The notes under the pieces: model-generated | The model's input: the letters and a program-made list of their open reading frames with translations, nothing else | What the model was told of the DNA's origin: nothing | Databases searched by the model: none | Origin: G963666895 sp963666895 | GTDB lineage: Bacteria; Desulfobacterota; Desulfovibrionia; Desulfovibrionales; Desulfovibrionaceae | Direction: 5' to 3' | DNA length: 64,000 nucleotides | NCBI GenBank assembly: GCA_963666895.2 | Contig: CAXXNS010000008.1 | Coordinates: 62,001-126,000, forward strand | Shown: positions 8,011 through 16,816 of the stretch, piece by piece | Numbering within the stretch: the stretch's first letter is position 1 | Layout: each line of letters starts with the position of its first letter | Program-made: the position numbers and the translations under genes

Positions 8011-9104
8011 TGCTCGTTCTCGGCGTGGAGACCTCTTGCGACGAGACCGGGGTGGCCCTGGTCTCGGACGGTCGTTTGCGCGGCCAGAAGCTCGCCTCCC
8101 AGGAGGACGTGCATGCCCTGTTCGGCGGGGTGGTGCCCGAACTGGCCTCGCGCGAGCATTTGCGTTTGCTTCCCCGTTTGTTCAAGGCCCTGATGCGGGA
8201 GACCGGCCATTGCCCGGCCGACCTGGACGCGGTGGCCGTGTCCCGGGGGCCCGGGCTGCTGGGCGCGCTCCTGGTGGGGGTTAGCTTCGCCAAGGGGCTC
8301 TGCCTGAACACGGGTGCGGGGCTGGTCGGGGTGGACCATCTGCACGCCCACCTTATGGCCGCCGGGCTCCAGAGGCCCTTGATCTTTCCGGCCCTGGGCC
8401 TGCTGGTCTCGGGCGGGCACACCCACACCTACCGGCTGGACTCGGAGACCGGATACACGCTGCTGGGCCGCACCCTGGACGACGCCGCGGGCGAGGCCCT
8501 GGACAAGGCGGCCAAGCGCATGAACCTGCCGTACCCGGGCGGCCGCCACGTGGACCGGCTGGCCGGGCTGGCCATGAAGTTCCTGGACCCGGACCCGCGC
8601 CTGTTTCCCCGGGCCTTCGTGGATACGCCCAGCCCGGACTTCAGCTTCTCCGGGCTCAAGACCGCGGTGGCCCAGTACGTGGACGCCCATGCCGAGCTGG
8701 TCCTGTCCTGCATGGACCAGGAGCCCGAGACCGACAGCGCGGCCGGAAAGGAACGGGCCCGGGTCTGCGCCAGCCTGAACCTGGCCGTGGTGGACACCCT
8801 GCGCATCAAGGTGGAGCGCGCCCTGGACCGCATGGACGACGCGCGCGCCCTGGTGGTGGCCGGGGGCGTGGCCGCCAACTCCATGCTCCGGGAGACCATG
8901 GGCCTGGTGGCCGCGGAGCGCGGCCTGGAACTCGTCTTGCCCGACCCGGCCCTGTGCACGGACAACGCGGCCATGGTGGCCCACGCCGGGTGGCTGCTGG
9001 CATCGCGCGGCCTGGGCCACGGCCTGGATCTGGCGGCCGTGCCCCGGGGCCGGAAAGTACCCTCGGATTACGGGCCGTTCAGAGGAAAACCCCCGGCCAC
9101 TTAA
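8010..9104 (+). CDS. tsaD: tRNA N6-adenosine threonylcarbamoyltransferase
   Basis: The 364-residue ASKHA-fold enzyme transfers the threonylcarbamoyl group onto A37 of ANN-decoding tRNAs together with TsaB and TsaE. The N-terminal GVETSCDETGVALV phosphate-binding segment, the metal-binding HLHAH motif and the late GGVAANSMLR segment are present. The ATG at 8010 overlaps the fbp stop, so translation is probably coupled; an in-frame TTG at 7995 is a less likely start. The length is a little above the usual 335-345 residues, with extra sequence near QEPETDSAAG. Confidence 0.95.
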   Translation: MLVLGVETSCDETGVALVSDGRLRGQKLASQEDVHALFGGVVPELASREHLRLLPRLFKALMRETGHCPADLDAVAVSRGPGLLGALLVGVSFAKGLCLNTGAGLVGVDHLHAHLMAAGLQRPLIFPALGLLVSGGHTHTYRLDSETGYTLLGRTLDDAAGEALDKAAKRMNLPYPGGRHVDRLAGLAMKFLDPDPRLFPRAFVDTPSPDFSFSGLKTAVAQYVDAHAELVLSCMDQEPETDSAAGKERARVCASLNLAVVDTLRIKVERALDRMDDARALVVAGGVAANSMLRETMGLVAAERGLELVLPDPALCTDNAAMVAHAGWLLASRGLGHGLDLAAVPRGRKVPSDYGPFRGKPPAT

Positions 9105-9115
9105 GCAAAACCGTC

Positions 9116-9144
9116 TTGACAGGGGCGCGTACGGGCACTAGTTT
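9116..9144 (+). promoter_or_regulatory. Strong sigma70-type promoter for trxA-trxB
   Basis: A consensus TTGACA (9116-9121) is followed after 17 bases by TAGTTT (9139-9144). It lies in the 148-base gap before trxA, giving a 5' leader of about 100 bases. Confidence 0.7.
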
Positions 9145-9252
9145 GGACAACTTGAGGGCCCGGTTTGGGCAGTGCGGGGGCGTCCGAAGCGGCGTGCCCG
9201 AAGCCTTGTCGGCCCGTTCTACTCGAACATGACCGAATCCCAAGGAGAATGT

Positions 9253-9573
9253 ATGGCTATCCAGGTAACCGACGGCAACTTCGAGCAGGAAGTGCTGAAG
9301 AGCGACATTCCTGTGCTGGTGGATTTTTGGGCGCCCTGGTGCGGCCCTTGCCGGGCCATGGGGCCGGTCATCGACGAGCTGGCCGGCGAATACGAGGGGC
9401 AGGTCAAGGTTTGCAAGATGAACGTTGACGAGAACTCGGGTTCGCCCAGCAAGTACGGCATCCGCGCCATCCCCACGCTGATCCTGTTCAAGGGAGGCGA
9501 GGTCGTGGACCAGACCACGGGTGCCGTCTCCAAGTCGAGCATCAAGGAAATGATCAGCAAGAAAGCCCTGTAG
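9253..9573 (+). CDS. trxA: Thioredoxin
   Basis: The 106-residue protein carries the canonical active site WCGPC in the DFWAPWCGPCRAMGP segment and the cis-proline segment RAIPTL. It reduces cytoplasmic disulfides using electrons from TrxB. ATG 9253 has AAGGAG just upstream, so the longer open frame starting at 9172 is not used. The reductase gene follows after 15 bases, making a classic trxA-trxB operon from the promoter at 9116. Confidence 0.97.
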   Translation: MAIQVTDGNFEQEVLKSDIPVLVDFWAPWCGPCRAMGPVIDELAGEYEGQVKVCKMNVDENSGSPSKYGIRAIPTLILFKGGEVVDQTTGAVSKSSIKEMISKKAL

Positions 9574-9588
9574 CGGCAAGGTCGCCTG

Positions 9589-10512
9589 ATGGAGACCTTT
9601 GACACCGTCATCATCGGGGGCGGTCCGGCGGGTTTGACGGCCGCCCTCTATCTTTTGCGTTCCGGACTCAGGGTCCTGCTGGCGGAGAAGCTTTCCCCGG
9701 GCGGGCAGGTATTGCTCACCGAGGAGATCGAGAACTACCCCGGCTTTCCCGGCGGCATCAAGGGCTTCGAGCTGGTGGACCTGCTCATGGCCCAGGTGGA
9801 GCCCTACGACCTGGCCCGCAAGAACGACGAGGTGCGCACCATCGAGATCGGCGAGCGGTCGCACCGGGTGGTCATCGGCGACGAGACCGTGGAGGCCCGC
9901 AGCATCATCCTCTGCTCGGGCGCCCGGTACCGCAAGTTGGGCGTGCCCGGCGAGCAGGAGTTCCTGGGCCGGGGCGTGTCCTATTGCGCCATCTGCGACG
10001 GAAATTTCTACCGCGGCCAGGAAGTGGCCGTGGTCGGCGGCGGCAACTCGGCCCTGGAGGAGAGCCTGTACCTGGCCCGCATCGTGGACAAGGTCCATCT
10101 CATCCATCGTCGCGAGGAGTTCCGGGGCCAGCAGTGCTACCTGGACAAGTGCGTGCTGGCCGACAACATGGTCATTCACCGCTCCACCGTGGTCCGGGAG
10201 ATCCAGGGCGACCAGTCCGGGGTCACGGGCCTGGCCCTGAAGCGCACGGACACCGGGGAGGAGAGCGTCCTGCCCCTGACAGGGGTGTTCGTGTTCGTGG
10301 GATTCGATCCGGTCATGGAATTCGTGCCCGAGGCGGTGGGCCGCGACCGCAACGGCATCATCACCGACACCGAGATGCGCACCAACGTGCCCGGGATTTT
10401 CGCGGCCGGGGACGTGCGCTCCAAACTGTGCCGGCAGGTGGCCTCGGCCGTTGGCGACGGCGCCACGGCGGCCACTTCCGCGCACGCCTACCTGGAATTG
10501 CTGGATGAATAG
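9589..10512 (+). CDS. trxB: Thioredoxin reductase
   Basis: The 307-residue FAD flavoenzyme reduces thioredoxin with NAD(P)H. The N-terminal GGGPAGL FAD site, the redox CAIC pair (about residues 134-137), the second GGGNSALEE nucleotide site and the C-terminal GIFAAGDVR segment are all present. The sequence after the second nucleotide site reads HRREEFRGQ, where Arg residues are typical of NADPH preference; this is only suggestive. The gene overlaps the start of the BamD gene. Confidence 0.96.
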   Translation: METFDTVIIGGGPAGLTAALYLLRSGLRVLLAEKLSPGGQVLLTEEIENYPGFPGGIKGFELVDLLMAQVEPYDLARKNDEVRTIEIGERSHRVVIGDETVEARSIILCSGARYRKLGVPGEQEFLGRGVSYCAICDGNFYRGQEVAVVGGGNSALEESLYLARIVDKVHLIHRREEFRGQQCYLDKCVLADNMVIHRSTVVREIQGDQSGVTGLALKRTDTGEESVLPLTGVFVFVGFDPVMEFVPEAVGRDRNGIITDTEMRTNVPGIFAAGDVRSKLCRQVASAVGDGATAATSAHAYLELLDE

Positions 10513-11245
10513 ACTGGCGCCTTTGTTCGTCGCCTTGGTTCTGACGGCCGGACTGACCGGCCTGCTCTCGGGTTGCGGCCTTTTGGACTACTACTTCCTG
10601 CCTCCGCCCGAGGAGACCGCCCAGGAGTTGTACGAGGCGGGCATGGATTCCATGGCCGATAAGGACTACTCCGAGGCCGTGGAGTATTTCACCAAGCTCA
10701 AGGACCGCTATCCGTTCAGCCCCTTTACCGTGGACGCCGAACTGGCCCTGGGTGACGCCTATTTCCTGGACGAGGAGTACCTCATGGCCGCGGACGCCTA
10801 TAAGGAGTTCGAGGCCCTGCACCCGGCCCATCCGGAGATGCCCTACGTGCTTTACCAGATCGGCCTGTCCAACTTCCAGATGTTCCGGACCATCGACCTG
10901 CGGCAGAGCAACGTGCGCGACGGCCTGGAGTACTTCTACCGGGTCAAGGAGCAGTTCCCGGAGTCCCCCTACGCCGCGGCCGCGGAGGAATACATCGTCA
11001 AGAGCCGTTCCATCCTGGCCCAGCACGAGCTCTACATCGCCGACTTCTTCTGGCGCACGGGGCGGTACGGCGCGGCCTGGAAGCGGTATTCCTACGTGGT
11101 GGAGAACTTCCCCGACCTTCCCGAACTGCACGAATACGCCCGCAAGCGCGCCGAGCATTCGTACTTCGAATACCAGAAGGAAGAGAGCGCGGAGAAGCGC
11201 GACGAGACCTACGGCACCTGGAAAGACTATTTCGAGTGGCTCTGA
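10505..11245 (+). CDS. bamD: Outer membrane assembly lipoprotein BamD
   Basis: The 246-residue lipoprotein belongs to the BAM complex that inserts beta-barrel proteins in the outer membrane. A signal peptide ends in the lipobox LLSGC with Cys24, followed by five TPR-like repeats with the typical AQELYEAGMDSMADKDYSEAVEYF start (quoted in parts: AQELYEAG and DYSEAVEYF). ATG 10505 lies inside the last codons of trxB, so the two are coupled. A diderm envelope is implied. Confidence 0.9.
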   Translation: MNRLAPLFVALVLTAGLTGLLSGCGLLDYYFLPPPEETAQELYEAGMDSMADKDYSEAVEYFTKLKDRYPFSPFTVDAELALGDAYFLDEEYLMAADAYKEFEALHPAHPEMPYVLYQIGLSNFQMFRTIDLRQSNVRDGLEYFYRVKEQFPESPYAAAAEEYIVKSRSILAQHELYIADFFWRTGRYGAAWKRYSYVVENFPDLPELHEYARKRAEHSYFEYQKEESAEKRDETYGTWKDYFEWL

Positions 11246-11268
11246 CCGGCCGCCGACCCGAAGCACGC

Positions 11269-11943
11269 ATGGATAAAGATTGGGATACGTCCACCTGGAT
11301 CGACGCCAAGACCCTGCCGGACGAGGCCTGGTCCGAAGCCTGGCGGGCCGTTGACGAACCCCTGCGCGCCCGGCTCAAGACCGCGTTGGCCGCGTTGTGC
11401 CAGGTCTATGCCCCGGCCGCGCCTCCCAGCGAGCGCCAGGAGCGGATCGTCCGCCAGGGATTGGTCCTGACACGGACCAGCCGCCCCCTGGACTGGGCCC
11501 TGGTCCTGTTCGACGGGGAGTGCTCGGCGGCCCAGGTCCTGGCCGCGGCCGCTCCGGCCCGGCTCATGGGCGTGCCCAGGGTCATGGCGGCGCGCATTGA
11601 CGGCGATTTTCCGGACGACGTGCTCTGCGGCCTGGAATTGGCCGGGGTGGAGGAGGCCTACGCGCTCTCGGCCGACGAGGGTGCAAGGCTTGCCGGCCAC
11701 TTGTTCGCAACCGGCCCGGGCATCCTGCTCGGGGTGGGCGATTCAAACGGCCTGGACAAGGGTCTGTCCGCCGCGCCCAGGGATTCGGTCTGGCAGGGAC
11801 GGGCTCCTGACGGGGCTTTACCGGCCGGACTGCATCTCGGCCCGGGGCAGGAGGGCGTCTGGGGTTGGCCCGGCCTGGGGCCGGAACGGTTCTTGTCCGT
11901 GTCCTGGGCCCTGGAGGCGCAGGAGCCCAAGCAGGAGGAATAG
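11269..11943 (+). CDS. Degenerate histidinol-dehydrogenase-like protein
   Basis: The 224-residue product shows, from about residue 75 to 155, a pattern like the first nucleotide-binding-like lobe of histidinol dehydrogenase: an AAPARLMGVPRV segment followed by GLELAGVEEAYALSADEGARLAGHLFATGPGILLG-type sequence (given here in outline). The zinc and catalytic regions of HisD are missing, and the length is about half. I infer a diverged, non-catalytic paralogue. It sits between bamD and an EF-G gene, close to both (23 and 7 bases). An upstream in-frame start at 11236 is possible. Function unknown. Confidence 0.5.
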   Translation: MDKDWDTSTWIDAKTLPDEAWSEAWRAVDEPLRARLKTALAALCQVYAPAAPPSERQERIVRQGLVLTRTSRPLDWALVLFDGECSAAQVLAAAAPARLMGVPRVMAARIDGDFPDDVLCGLELAGVEEAYALSADEGARLAGHLFATGPGILLGVGDSNGLDKGLSAAPRDSVWQGRAPDGALPAGLHLGPGQEGVWGWPGLGPERFLSVSWALEAQEPKQEE

Positions 11944-11950
11944 CGCGGCC

Positions 11951-14008
11951 ATGAGCGGGGAACCCGGCAAGCGAGGTCCGGCCAAATACCTGGCCAAGCT
12001 GAGGAACATCGGCATCATCGCGCACATCGACGCGGGCAAGACTACGCTCACCGAGCGTATCCTGTTCTATTCCGGCAAGATCCACCGCATGGGCGAGGTG
12101 CATGACGGCACCGCCACCATGGACTACATGCCCGAGGAGCAGGAGCGGGGCATCACCATCACCTCGGCCCTGACCTCCTGTCCCTGGCAGGACTATCTCA
12201 TCAACATCATCGACACCCCGGGCCACGTGGACTTCACCATCGAGGTGGAGCGCAGCCTGCGCGTGCTGGACGGCGCGGTGGGCGTGTTCTGCGGCGTGTC
12301 CGGGGTGGAGCCCCAGTCCGAGACCGTGTGGCGCCAGTCCGAGCGCTACAAGGTGCCCAAGCTGGTCTTCGTCAACAAGATGGACAGGGCCGGGGCGGAC
12401 TTCGAGGCCGTGCTGGAGTCCATCCGCACCCGGCTCAAGGCCAACCCCCTGGCCCTGCAGGTTCCCGACGGCGAGGGCCCGGACTTGAGGGGCGTGTTCG
12501 ACCTCCTGGACATGAGGAAGCTGGTGTTCGACCAGTCCGATTCCGGGGTCAGCTACCAGGCCCTGGACTTGACCGACGAGGAGGCCGAGCGCATCGGCCC
12601 CTGGCGGGACAAGCTCCTGGACGTGGTCTGCGAGCACGACGACTCCCTGCTGGAGCGCTACCTGGGCGGGGAGGAGCTCGCGGCCGTTGACCTGCGGCCC
12701 GTGATCCGCAAGCTGACCCTGGCCCGGGAGGTGGTGCCGGTGTTCGCGGGTTCTGCCCTCAAGAACATCGGGGTCCAGCCGGTCATGGACGCGGTGTGCC
12801 ACTACCTGCCCAATCCCGGCGAGGTGCCCCCGGCTTCCGGAGTCAAACCGGGCACCAAGACCAGTATCGATTTCGCCGTGGCCCCGTCCGAACCCCTGTC
12901 CGCCCTGGTGTTCAAGGTGGCCATGGACCAGGGCCGCAAGATGGCCATCATGCGGCTCTATTCCGGGCGCATCAAGACCGGGGACACGGTGTACAACGCC
13001 ACCCAGGACCAGGACGAACGCGTGGCTCGGCTCTTCCGCCTGCACGCCGGGCGCAAGGAGCGGGTGGAGGAGGCCGTGGCCGGGGAGATGGTGGCCGCGG
13101 CGGGCATGAAGCTGGCCCGCACCGGCGACACCCTGTGCCACCGCGCCGACCCGCTCATCCTGGAGCGCATCGAGGCCTACCGCCCGGTCATCAGCCTGGC
13201 CATCGAGCCCCGCAACTCCGAGGAAGGAGACAAGCTCGATGAAGTGCTGGACAAGTTTCTCATGGAGGATCCGACCCTGACCGTGACCCACGACGAGGAC
13301 ACGGCCCAGGTCATCCTGTCCGGCATGGGCGAGCTGCACCTGGAGGTGGTGTTGGAGCGGCTCAGGCGCGAGTACGGCCTGCAGCCCCGCACGGGCAAGC
13401 CCCAGGTGGTCTACCAGGAGACCGTGCGTTCCAAGGCCGCGGCCGAGGGCACCTTCCACCGCGAGCTGGGCGAGGTCATGCACCATGGCCACGTCCGGCT
13501 GTCCGTGGAGCCCCTGGGCCGCGACGAGGGCCGCAAGATCGGCTTCGAGCTGGACGTGGAGACCTGGCCCGCCCAATGGCTCCAGGCGGCGGAGGAGGGC
13601 GTTTCCGACGGCCTGCAGAGCGGCGTGCTCAAGGGCTACCCGGTGCAGGACGTGCGCGTGCGCGTGCTGGGCATGGAGCGGCGCGAGGGCGAGTCCAGCC
13701 CGGCCGGGTTCCGCATGGCCGCGGCCATGGCCCTGAAGCAGGCCCTGGCCGACGCCGGTCCCGTGCTCCTGGAGCCCATCATGGAATTGGAACTGTCCGC
13801 GCCCGAGGATTTCGTGGGCGAGGTGGTCGGCCTGCTGGGGGCCAAGGGAGCCAAGATCGAGAACATGCTGGACCGGGGCGGGCTCAAGGTGGTCCAGGCC
13901 CTGGCCCCGCTGGGCAAGCTCTTCGGCTTCTCCACGGACCTGCGCTCCGCCACCCAGGGCCGGGCCGGGTTCGTCATGCGCTTCGCCCGGTTCGACGTGC
14001 TCCAATAG
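11951..14008 (+). CDS. fusA: Elongation factor G, second-copy type (EF-G2-like)
   Basis: The 685-residue translational GTPase has the G1 motif AHIDAGKTT, the G3 motif DTPGHVD and the G4 motif NKMD near its N-terminus, followed by domains II-V of the EF-G fold. It lacks the str-operon context (no rpsL, rpsG or tuf nearby), so I take it as an accessory paralogue rather than the main fusA. ATG 11951 follows AGGAGG (11933-11938) at 12 bases, slightly long. Its exact role (translocation, recycling or stress) cannot be read from the sequence. Confidence 0.88.
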   Translation: MSGEPGKRGPAKYLAKLRNIGIIAHIDAGKTTLTERILFYSGKIHRMGEVHDGTATMDYMPEEQERGITITSALTSCPWQDYLINIIDTPGHVDFTIEVERSLRVLDGAVGVFCGVSGVEPQSETVWRQSERYKVPKLVFVNKMDRAGADFEAVLESIRTRLKANPLALQVPDGEGPDLRGVFDLLDMRKLVFDQSDSGVSYQALDLTDEEAERIGPWRDKLLDVVCEHDDSLLERYLGGEELAAVDLRPVIRKLTLAREVVPVFAGSALKNIGVQPVMDAVCHYLPNPGEVPPASGVKPGTKTSIDFAVAPSEPLSALVFKVAMDQGRKMAIMRLYSGRIKTGDTVYNATQDQDERVARLFRLHAGRKERVEEAVAGEMVAAAGMKLARTGDTLCHRADPLILERIEAYRPVISLAIEPRNSEEGDKLDEVLDKFLMEDPTLTVTHDEDTAQVILSGMGELHLEVVLERLRREYGLQPRTGKPQVVYQETVRSKAAAEGTFHRELGEVMHHGHVRLSVEPLGRDEGRKIGFELDVETWPAQWLQAAEEGVSDGLQSGVLKGYPVQDVRVRVLGMERREGESSPAGFRMAAAMALKQALADAGPVLLEPIMELELSAPEDFVGEVVGLLGAKGAKIENMLDRGGLKVVQALAPLGKLFGFSTDLRSATQGRAGFVMRFARFDVLQ

Positions 14009-14020
14009 AGGAACCTTCCC

Positions 14021-14527
14021 ATGGCGGAAGTCCCTGGAACCCGACGAGAACGCAAACACAGGCTCCTGCGGCTGGCCCGGTACTGGTATTTGCGGGTGGT
14101 CCGCCAGCACGCCTCGCCCCACACCACGGCCCGCGGGGTCTGCCTGGGCTTCGTCATCGGCGCCCTGCCCATCATCCCCTTCCAGACCGTGGTCTCCATC
14201 CTCCTGGCCTTCGCGTTCCGGACCAACAAGCTGGTCACCTGGCTGGCCACGGGCTATTCCAACGTCTTCACCATGGTGCCGTTCTATTATTTTCTCTATC
14301 GCATCGGCATATTCATCTTTCCCTTTGAGAATGTGGCCTTTGACCCCAAACACCTGGAGATGACCGAACTGATCCATGCCGGGTGGGAAATGTTTCTGGT
14401 CATGGTGGCCGGGGGCGTTGTTTTCGGGGCCGTGGGCGGAACCGCACTCTATTTCCTGACCTTGTTCGCGGTGAAACGCTATCGGCAGATACGCAGGGAG
14501 CGCCGGCAACGCAAGCGGAGTACTTGA
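14021..14527 (+). CDS. DUF2062 domain-containing membrane protein
   Basis: The 168-residue inner-membrane protein begins with a basic cytoplasmic segment followed by the DUF2062 region with its typical GVCLGFVIGALPIIPFQ start and three hydrophobic segments. The C-terminus is very basic (RQIRRERRQRKR). The family is linked to polysaccharide or lipid processing by association in other genomes, but its function is not defined. It follows the EF-G gene after 12 bases. Confidence 0.85.
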   Translation: MAEVPGTRRERKHRLLRLARYWYLRVVRQHASPHTTARGVCLGFVIGALPIIPFQTVVSILLAFAFRTNKLVTWLATGYSNVFTMVPFYYFLYRIGIFIFPFENVAFDPKHLEMTELIHAGWEMFLVMVAGGVVFGAVGGTALYFLTLFAVKRYRQIRRERRQRKRST

Positions 14528-14641
14528 AACAATTCCGCATAAGATTGCATTTTCGTTGGAAACCGAATACCCATAAGAGGAATATGAAGACCTGTTACAT
14601 GCCGTGCTCCGGGAGGCGGCGCGGGGTGCAAGGAGAGGGTC

Positions 14642-16756
14642 ATGGCGGGGACCAGGGGGGGAGTCGGATTGCACATGCTTCTACAGGGAATTGTTCTCAT
14701 TATCATATTCGCGGCCGGTTATTTAGTCGGCCCCTTGCTCGGTCTGGGCATGGACCTGTCCCTGGCCTGCGCGGCCGGTGCGGCCCTGGTGGCCAGCCTG
14801 GCTTTCGCGGCCGCGGCCCGGGGCAAGGGCGACGGCCTGCCCAAGGCCCTGGCCGCCCGGTTGGGCCAGGAACCGGACCTTGAGCAACTGGCGGCCATGG
14901 CCGAGGCCGGAGAACTGGGCGTGTTGAGCGCACCCCTGGCCCAGGCCCTGGCCCAGGTCGGCGAGCGGGCCATGCTGGCCGAGCGGGTGGTGCAGTCGCT
15001 CAAGAACCCGGTCATGGTCACCGATCCCAACGGCCGGGTCATCCTGGCCACCAAGGCGCTCTGCGAGTTCGTGGACAAGCCCATGTCCCAGGTCACGGGC
15101 TTCAGCACGGGCCAGATCATGCACAACGAGAAGCGGGACACGGCTCTGGACAAGGTGCTCCAGGACGGGAAGGCCATCGACGGCCAGATGGAGTTGGTTC
15201 TGTACAACGGCAAGACGGCCGTGATCCGGTATTTCATGACCCCCATCGTCAACGACGCCGGTGAGGTGCTCGGCGGGCTGGTGTCCTTCATCGACCAGCA
15301 TGCCCTGGTGGCCGAGGAAAAGGCCCGCAAGGCGCAGGCCGAGCACATGATGACCGTGGGCGGCAACGTCAACCAGCTCGCTCAGCGCGTGGCCTCGGCC
15401 GCGGAGGAACTGTCCGCCTCGGCCGACGAGCAGGCGCGCGGCGCCCAGAAGCAGAAGGGTCAGACCGACACCGTGGCCGCGGCCATGGAGGAGATGACCG
15501 CCACGGTGCTTGAGGTGGCCCGCAACGCCACGGCCACTTCCGAGGCCGCCGGCGGTGCGCGCCGGTCGGCTGACGAGGGCGTGGACATGGTCAAGCACGC
15601 CGTGACCTCCATCCATTCGGTCTCGGACTCGGCCCGGCAGCTTTCCGAAGAGGTTTCCCAGCTGGACAGCCAGGCCGGGGAGATCGGCCGGATCATCGCG
15701 GTGATCAACGACATCGCGGACCAGACCAATCTGCTGGCCCTGAACGCGGCCATCGAAGCCGCCCGGGCCGGCGAGGCGGGCCGCGGGTTCGCCGTGGTGG
15801 CCGACGAGGTGCGCAAGCTGGCCGAAAAGACCATGACCGCCACCAAGGAGGTGGAGGAGGCCATCAAGACCATCCAGAGCCGGTCCCGGTTGGCCATGGA
15901 GTCCATGGACCGCACCGGCGCCCAGGTCGACGAGGCCACGGACCTCTCCAACAAGGCCGGGGAGTCGCTCCAGACCATCATGGTCGCCATCACGGACATG
16001 GTGGATCGCGTTTCCCAGATCGCCTCCGCTGCCGAGGAGCAGTCCTCCGCGGCCGAGGAGATCAACAGCAGCATCGAGGACATCGCCCAGGTGGCGGCCG
16101 AGGCCGACGAGGGCGCGGGCCAGACCGCCGCGGCCACCCGCGACCTGGCCGAACTGGCTCAGGAGCTGCTCACCGTGTCCGACGAGTTTTCGGCCGTGAA
16201 GACGGACGCCAGCAAGCTGCGCGCCTCGGAAGGCCAGATGCGCGGGGTGCTGCCCAAGCTGGCGCAGGAATACGTGGAGCAGGCGTACGGCAAGGAGGCC
16301 TTTGACGCCATGCAGGAGGCCCTGGGCCATCCCAGTTTCCTGCCGGCCAAGGGCTATCCCGACCAGATCCTGCACCAGATGGCCGAGGCCGTGAAGGCCA
16401 TCGAGGGCACGTCCGAGCGCGAGTTCTTCCTCGGGTTCGGCCGCTTCACCCCGGGGGCCTTCCAGCGCATGTATCCCCGGTATTTCAAGGACGAGGATTT
16501 GAAGACCTTCTTCCTGCGCATGAACGATTTGCATGCCCAGCTGACCAAGGACCAGCCGGGCATCAAGCCGCCTTCGTTCACCTATGAGGACAAGGGGGAC
16601 CGGCTGTTCATGAATTATCGCTCGAAGCGCGGCCTGTTCGATTATTTCGAGGGCATCCTGCTGGGTGTCGCCGAGTTCAAGGGCGAGCGCATCGAGGTCA
16701 AGATGACGCCCCTGGACAATGAAACGGTCCGTGCGGAGATTCGTTTCCTGGGTTGA
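14642..16756 (+). CDS. Methyl-accepting chemotaxis protein with C-terminal H-NOX haem domain
   Basis: The 704-residue receptor has two N-terminal hydrophobic segments (about residues 11-58), a PAS-like region (about 105-215), a coiled-coil signalling domain with the hairpin tip DQTNLLALNAAIEAARAG (about 360-380), and a C-terminal H-NOX domain (about 533-704). In H-NOX the proximal haem ligand is His631 in the DLHAQLT segment, and the propionate-binding Y-x-S-x-R motif is Y659/S661/R663. Y668 aligns with Tyr140 of the Thermoanaerobacter H-NOX, which hydrogen-bonds O2. The protein therefore looks like an O2-binding (possibly NO-binding) taxis receptor. AAGGAG precedes ATG 14642. A cheA gene follows directly. 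Confidence 0.92.
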   Translation: MAGTRGGVGLHMLLQGIVLIIIFAAGYLVGPLLGLGMDLSLACAAGAALVASLAFAAAARGKGDGLPKALAARLGQEPDLEQLAAMAEAGELGVLSAPLAQALAQVGERAMLAERVVQSLKNPVMVTDPNGRVILATKALCEFVDKPMSQVTGFSTGQIMHNEKRDTALDKVLQDGKAIDGQMELVLYNGKTAVIRYFMTPIVNDAGEVLGGLVSFIDQHALVAEEKARKAQAEHMMTVGGNVNQLAQRVASAAEELSASADEQARGAQKQKGQTDTVAAAMEEMTATVLEVARNATATSEAAGGARRSADEGVDMVKHAVTSIHSVSDSARQLSEEVSQLDSQAGEIGRIIAVINDIADQTNLLALNAAIEAARAGEAGRGFAVVADEVRKLAEKTMTATKEVEEAIKTIQSRSRLAMESMDRTGAQVDEATDLSNKAGESLQTIMVAITDMVDRVSQIASAAEEQSSAAEEINSSIEDIAQVAAEADEGAGQTAAATRDLAELAQELLTVSDEFSAVKTDASKLRASEGQMRGVLPKLAQEYVEQAYGKEAFDAMQEALGHPSFLPAKGYPDQILHQMAEAVKAIEGTSEREFFLGFGRFTPGAFQRMYPRYFKDEDLKTFFLRMNDLHAQLTKDQPGIKPPSFTYEDKGDRLFMNYRSKRGLFDYFEGILLGVAEFKGERIEVKMTPLDNETVRAEIRFLG

Positions 16757-16816
16757 GGCCACGGTCTGGGGGGGCCCGGTATCGCTTGGTGTGGGTGTAG
16801 CTGAAAGGGCAGGGTA

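Noticed and set aside
11582..14674. Long minus-strand open frame opposite the EF-G gene
   Set aside because: Same kind of shadow; the EF-G motifs on the plus strand are decisive.
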